Shown here in pieces: positions 5,243 through 7,242 of a stretch of DNA of 7,242 bases. The DNA is from Candidatus Bathyarchaeota archaeon (GTDB lineage Archaea; Thermoproteota; Bathyarchaeia; 40CM-2-53-6; RBG-13-38-9). Every line of letters begins with the position of its first letter. Position 1 is the first letter of the stretch. Location of the stretch: the NCBI GenBank assembly GCA_018396565.1, contig JAGTQO010000020.1, positions 1 through 7,242 on the forward strand, given 5' to 3'. The position numbers were made by a program, and so were the translations under genes. The notes beneath the pieces were generated by a model. The model was not told the origin of the DNA and searched no databases. It was given only the letters and a program-made list of their open reading frames with translations.

Positions 5243-5252
5243 AATAAATAAT
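5243..5252 (+). promoter_or_regulatory. Likely TATA box of the vapBC operon
   Basis: The AT-rich stretch AATAAATAAT is centred about 30 bp before the ATG of the antitoxin. This predicts transcription starting at or next to the start codon, that is, a leaderless mRNA, which is common in archaea and explains the lack of a Shine-Dalgarno before vapB. Confidence 0.45.
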
Positions 5253-5260
5253 ACAAATAG

Positions 5261-5277
5261 TATTACTTGCAGTAATA
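5261..5277. promoter_or_regulatory. Palindromic operator at the vapB start
   Basis: TATTACT-TGC-AGTAATA is a perfect inverted repeat with 7-bp arms that ends on the first base of the antitoxin start codon. A second, shorter repeat (AATAC-AAATA-GTATT, 5250-5264) overlaps its left arm. Ribbon-helix-helix antitoxins normally bind such sites to repress their own operon. The position over the predicted transcription start would block initiation. Confidence 0.6.
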
Positions 5278-5504
5278 TGATGAATAAATCAGTGACCGTC
5301 TCAGCTAAAGTGCCAGAATCTCTTAAGAAGAGATTGGATGAATTAGGGATAAATATCAGTGAGACCATCAGGGAAGCACTTACCCGTGAGGTTGAGAAGA
5401 AGTTAAGAGCGAAAGTCGTGGAGGATTTTTCAGCTTCAAAGTCTAAGATCTTGCCTAAAGGTACAATAACGCGCATAATTAGGGAGATAAGGGAAGAAAG
5501 CTGA
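5277..5504 (+). CDS. vapB: VapB-type antitoxin, ribbon-helix-helix
   Basis: This is a small 75-residue protein whose N-terminal 40 residues read as a ribbon-helix-helix DNA-binding fold: the strand KSVTVSAKVP, helix ESLKKRLDELG, the turn N-I-S-E-T and helix IREALTREVEKKL. The basic/hydrophobic C-terminus (ILPKGTITRIIREIREES) is the likely toxin-wrapping tail. The inferred role is to bind and inhibit the downstream PIN-domain RNase and to repress the operon through the palindrome at its start. The TGA stop shares its last base with the toxin ATG (TGATG), so translation is probably coupled. The two adjacent ATGs (5277 and 5280) cannot be distinguished. The gene symbol denotes the family type and not a specific orthologue. 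Confidence 0.85.
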   Translation: MMNKSVTVSAKVPESLKKRLDELGINISETIREALTREVEKKLRAKVVEDFSASKSKILPKGTITRIIREIREES

Positions 5505-5902
5505 TGGTCGTCATCGACGCATCAGTCCTCCTTCAAATACCCTTCGAAGAGGAGTTCACAGAGCAAGCTAGATCCCTAGTGAGAGATGTAGATTCTATCG
5601 AGGCCCCCCACCTCCTGTGGTATGAAGTAGGTAATGGTCTGATAAGACTTTACAGAAGGAAGTTGATAGACAGGCGGGAAGCAGAGGAATCTTTACGTAG
5701 ACTCATGCAAATACCGATAAGACTTATTGAGGCGGACAAGATTCAAACCTTAAGATCTGCTCTAGACTTGCAGATAACATTTTATGATGCAGCGTATATA
5801 GATGTGGCTTCAAAATTGGGAACTGAATTTTACACAGCAGATAATTTACTGTATGAACGGGCTTTAAAGCGAGTTAAGACAATACATTTAGGTATCATTT
5901 AG
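5504..5902 (+). CDS. vapC: VapC-type toxin, PIN-domain ribonuclease
   Basis: This 132-residue PIN domain is a Mg-dependent endoribonuclease fold; characterised VapC toxins cut tRNA or rRNA, but the target here is unknown. The four expected acidic residues are present: D5 (VVIDAS), E41 (WYEVGN), D95 (FYDAAYIDVA) and D113 (YTADN). Length is normal and nothing suggests inactivation. The start ATG overlaps the antitoxin stop by one base, typical of an antitoxin-first operon. It ends 54 bp before the convergent PadR gene. A cassette next to a tRNA is a frequent place for mobile gene gain, but no integrase or attachment repeat is visible. Confidence 0.9.
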   Translation: MVVIDASVLLQIPFEEEFTEQARSLVRDVDSIEAPHLLWYEVGNGLIRLYRRKLIDRREAEESLRRLMQIPIRLIEADKIQTLRSALDLQITFYDAAYIDVASKLGTEFYTADNLLYERALKRVKTIHLGII

Positions 5903-5917
5903 AAAGAAGTTGTCACA

Positions 5918-5940
5918 GGCTTCAGGTTTGTAATGAAGCC
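5918..5940. terminator. Hairpin between convergent vapC and padR
   Basis: GGCTTCA (5918-5924) and TGAAGCC (5934-5940) make a perfect 7-bp stem around a 9-nt loop, in the middle of the 54-bp gap between two convergent genes. It could serve transcripts from both sides. There is no long T-run after it on either strand, so termination strength is uncertain. Confidence 0.4.
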
Positions 5941-5956
5941 AGTCACCCATTACATG

Positions 5957-6298
5957 TCAGCTGGCTTGCTCGCAGATGTTTTTATGTTCCTCAAAGATTT
6001 CCCCGAAGGCCTTGCAGAAATAAATGCATGCCCTCATTGTTCCTATTCGACCCTTCTCGGTGATGCTGTAGACAACTCTCCTCCCTTCTCTTTCTGTTCT
6101 TATCAAGCCTCTCGCCTTGAGATCCTTGAGCGCTGGGTATATTGTTCCTGGATTAGGCTTCTCACCCCTTCTCTTTCCTATTTCTTCAGCTATCTCTTGG
6201 CCGTACATCTCTCTTTTGGATAGGAGCCATAGGATGAGGAATGAGAGCATACCTCTCATATCACAGCATTGTGTAGTCTTCATTAGGTTCTTTACCAT
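5957..6298 (-). CDS. PadR-family transcriptional regulator, candidate metalloid sensor
   Basis: The product has 113 residues. A winged helix covers residues about 16-85: MRGMLSFLILWLLSK, YGQEIAEEI, then the family signature NPGTIYPALKDLKARGLI and the wing RTEREGRRVVYSITEKG. The C-terminal helix (about 85-110) is the PadR dimerisation segment. Five cysteines stand out: C11-C12 just before the DNA-binding domain, and C91, C95 and C109 in the C-terminal helix. These could form a thiol site for As(III) or another soft metal, but this is inference. It is divergent from an arsenite methyltransferase and shares a 78-bp regulatory gap with two related operator-like repeats, which suggests it represses both genes. 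ATG 6298 is used; no Shine-Dalgarno is seen and the TATA position predicts a leaderless mRNA. M6 is the alternative start. Confidence 0.88.
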   Translation of the reverse strand: MVKNLMKTTQCCDMRGMLSFLILWLLSKREMYGQEIAEEIGKRRGEKPNPGTIYPALKDLKARGLIRTEREGRRVVYSITEKGRIGTMRACIYFCKAFGEIFEEHKNICEQAS

Positions 6299-6303
6299 AA
6301 TTG

Positions 6304-6319
6304 TATTTGATGTCCAATA
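6304..6319. promoter_or_regulatory. Operator-like half-conserved repeat next to padR start
   Basis: On the minus strand this reads TATTGGACATCAAATA and matches the core of the other site (TATTGGACATCCAATA, 6341-6356) at 15 of 16 bases, in opposite orientation. It lies between the shared TATA region and the padR ATG, where a bound protein would block padR transcription. Confidence 0.6.
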
Positions 6320-6320
6320 C

Positions 6321-6331
6321 GTTTAAATATT
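6321..6331. promoter_or_regulatory. Shared TATA region of padR and arsM
   Basis: GTTTAAATATT is an AT-rich, nearly self-complementary box. Read rightward it predicts transcription of arsM from about 6350, within the large inverted repeat; read leftward, transcription of padR from about 6300, at the padR ATG. One central box may serve both directions; the neighbouring stretch 6331-6340 is also AT-rich, so two overlapping boxes are possible. Confidence 0.5.
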
Positions 6332-6335
6332 TTAT

Positions 6336-6361
6336 TATTATATTGGACATCCAATATAATA
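6336..6361. promoter_or_regulatory. 26-bp inverted repeat in front of arsM
   Basis: The arms TATTATATTGG and CCAATATAATA are perfectly complementary over 11 bp around a 4-nt spacer, ACAT. The repeat ends 3 bp before the GAGG Shine-Dalgarno of arsM. Its core recurs inverted at 6304-6319. It is the strongest palindrome I found in the window and most likely the main operator of the PadR-family regulator; if transcribed it could also form a hairpin beside the ribosome-binding site. Confidence 0.7.
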
Positions 6362-6376
6362 TTGAGGAAAGTGAAC

Positions 6377-7111
6377 ATGACGAGAATCAAAGAATTGGTA
6401 AGGAATCGGTACGCTCAAGTTGCCGGCAATCCATGCTGCAGTCCTGAAGCAACCTTCAAGCTAGATCTACGTGCTGAGGCGATCGGATACTTTCGAGAAG
6501 AACTTAAAGGCGTCCCTGAATCAGCAATAGAGTTAGCGTCTGGATGTGGAGATCCTACAGCGTCAGCTGAACTGAAGGAAGGGGAATCAGTACTGGACCT
6601 GGGATCAGGGGGAGGGATCGATGCCTTTATCGCAGCGAGGAAGGTAAGAGAAAAAGGCCGAGTCATAGGAGTGGATATGACCCCAGAGATGGTTAAAAGA
6701 GCAAGGATTAACGCAGAGAAGATGGGTTTCCGAAACATCGAGTTCATGCTTGGGGATATAGAAGATCTTCCGATCGAAGATGAGTCTGTCGACGTGATAA
6801 TCAGCAATTGTGTAATCAATCTCTCACAGGATAAGTCAAGGGTATTTGAGGAGGCTTATAGGGTTCTAAAACATGGTGGTCGCATTGTTATATCCGATAT
6901 CGTCAGCAGGGGTGAGTTGCCGACATCTATCAGAGAAGATGTAAAAGCTTGGGTTGAATGTGTAGCTGGAGCGTTGCCGGCTGAGGAATACCTGAAAATG
7001 ATCAGAGACGCAGGCTTTACGGATCTAGAGGTCTTATCTGAAAATACCGCATGCTGCTGGCCTGGAGCCAGCGATACCTACAGCGTAAAGGTTAGGGCTC
7101 GAAAAACATAA
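6377..7111 (+). CDS. arsM: Arsenite S-adenosylmethionine methyltransferase (ArsM type)
   Basis: The enzyme is predicted to transfer methyl groups from S-adenosylmethionine to thiol-bound As(III), producing methylated, partly volatile arsenicals. The methyltransferase motifs are visible: motif I VLDLGSGGGID at residues 72-82, GVDMTPEM near 98-105 and GDIEDLPI at 126-133. The three cysteines that bind As(III) in characterised ArsM proteins have matches in family contexts: C57 (ELASGCGDP), C145 (SNCVINL) and C195 (ECVAGAL). Additional CC pairs occur at 20-21 and 226-227. Length (244 residues) fits shorter archaeal/bacterial members. I chose ATG 6377 since GAGG at 6365-6368 stands 8 nt before it; TTG 6362 and GTG 6371 are in frame but poorly placed. 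It is divergent from the PadR-like regulator; no arsenite pump or reductase is seen in the window. Confidence 0.88.
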   Translation: MTRIKELVRNRYAQVAGNPCCSPEATFKLDLRAEAIGYFREELKGVPESAIELASGCGDPTASAELKEGESVLDLGSGGGIDAFIAARKVREKGRVIGVDMTPEMVKRARINAEKMGFRNIEFMLGDIEDLPIEDESVDVIISNCVINLSQDKSRVFEEAYRVLKHGGRIVISDIVSRGELPTSIREDVKAWVECVAGALPAEEYLKMIRDAGFTDLEVLSENTACCWPGASDTYSVKVRARKT

Positions 7112-7120
7112 AAATATACT

Positions 7121-7130
7121 CTTTTTACTC
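7121..7130 (+). terminator. T-rich stretch after arsM
   Basis: CTTTTTACTC follows the arsM stop by about 10 nt. Archaeal termination often needs only a run of T on the coding strand, so this is a candidate terminator without a hairpin. Confidence 0.4.
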
Positions 7131-7157
7131 TCAGAACACACCTCATTCTAGTGGAGC

Positions 7158-7173
7158 AAAAAATATTTTTAAT
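7158..7173 (+). promoter_or_regulatory. AT-rich box, possible promoter of a gene to the right
   Basis: AAAAAATATTTTTAAT could be a TATA box directing transcription rightward from about 7192. Two short open frames begin after it and run off the window end: TTG 7206 and ATG 7223. They are too short for any recognition, so I do not call a gene. Confidence 0.3.
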
Positions 7174-7242
7174 ACGCAATATAGAAAACTTCTACCTAGC
7201 AAAACTTGAATAGGTTTTCGGAATGGAGCAGAGACAACATCT

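Noticed and set aside
6415..6819. Minus-strand open frame of 134 codons opposite arsM
   Set aside because: It lies opposite the conserved methyltransferase motifs and shows no domain of its own.
1..7242. CRISPR array or other periodic short repeats
   Set aside because: No regularly spaced repeats were seen; the only large repeat is the 914-bp direct duplication.

Overview
The window is archaeal. It opens inside the gene for the split RNA polymerase subunit RpoA'' and continues in the conserved archaeal order rpoA2, rpl30e, nusA, with rps12 further downstream. TATA-type promoters, a TrmB-like and a PadR-like regulator, a KaiC-like ATPase and a tRNA-Ser with apparent archaeal introns agree with this. 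The protein style and a tRNA intron in the D-loop suggest the Thermoproteota/Bathyarchaeia side, but that is inference.

Left part (1-2450): the 3' two thirds of rpoA2, rpl30e and nusA are arranged as an imperfect tandem duplication. Bases 325-1238 recur at 1299-2212 (914 bp each, offset 974), with no difference that I could see by eye. Neither copy contains an intact nusA. Copy 1 breaks inside the GXXG loop of the first KH domain; copy 2 lacks an internal piece and rejoins the nusA tail. The junction of copy 1 to copy 2 carries a 20-nt inverted copy of bases 2481-2500. This is either a real microhomology/template-switch rearrangement or an amplification or assembly chimera; because nusA is so widely conserved, an artefact is a serious possibility. 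rpl30e is present twice, and in both copies the best-supported start is ACG behind a strong Shine-Dalgarno.

Middle part (2451-4997): a KaiC/RadA-like ATPase faces a convergent TrmB-like regulator. The regulator's frame is cut by one in-frame TAA, with 63 well-conserved codons beyond it. The pair sits between nusA and rps12, which are usually neighbours. rps12 has its own promoter and is followed by tRNA-Ser(GCT), which appears to hold two introns (D-loop and canonical 37/38), and not by rps7.

Right part (4998-7242): accessory genes. A VapBC-type toxin-antitoxin pair has a palindrome at its likely leaderless start. It converges on a cysteine-bearing PadR-family regulator that is divergent from an ArsM-type arsenite methyltransferase. 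The 78-bp padR-arsM gap holds one central TATA region flanked by two related operators, one of them a 26-bp inverted repeat with 11-bp perfect arms. This looks like a self-contained arsenic methylation and sensing unit. The last 131 bases hold a T-rich terminator-like stretch and an AT-rich box that may be the promoter of a gene starting beyond the window.
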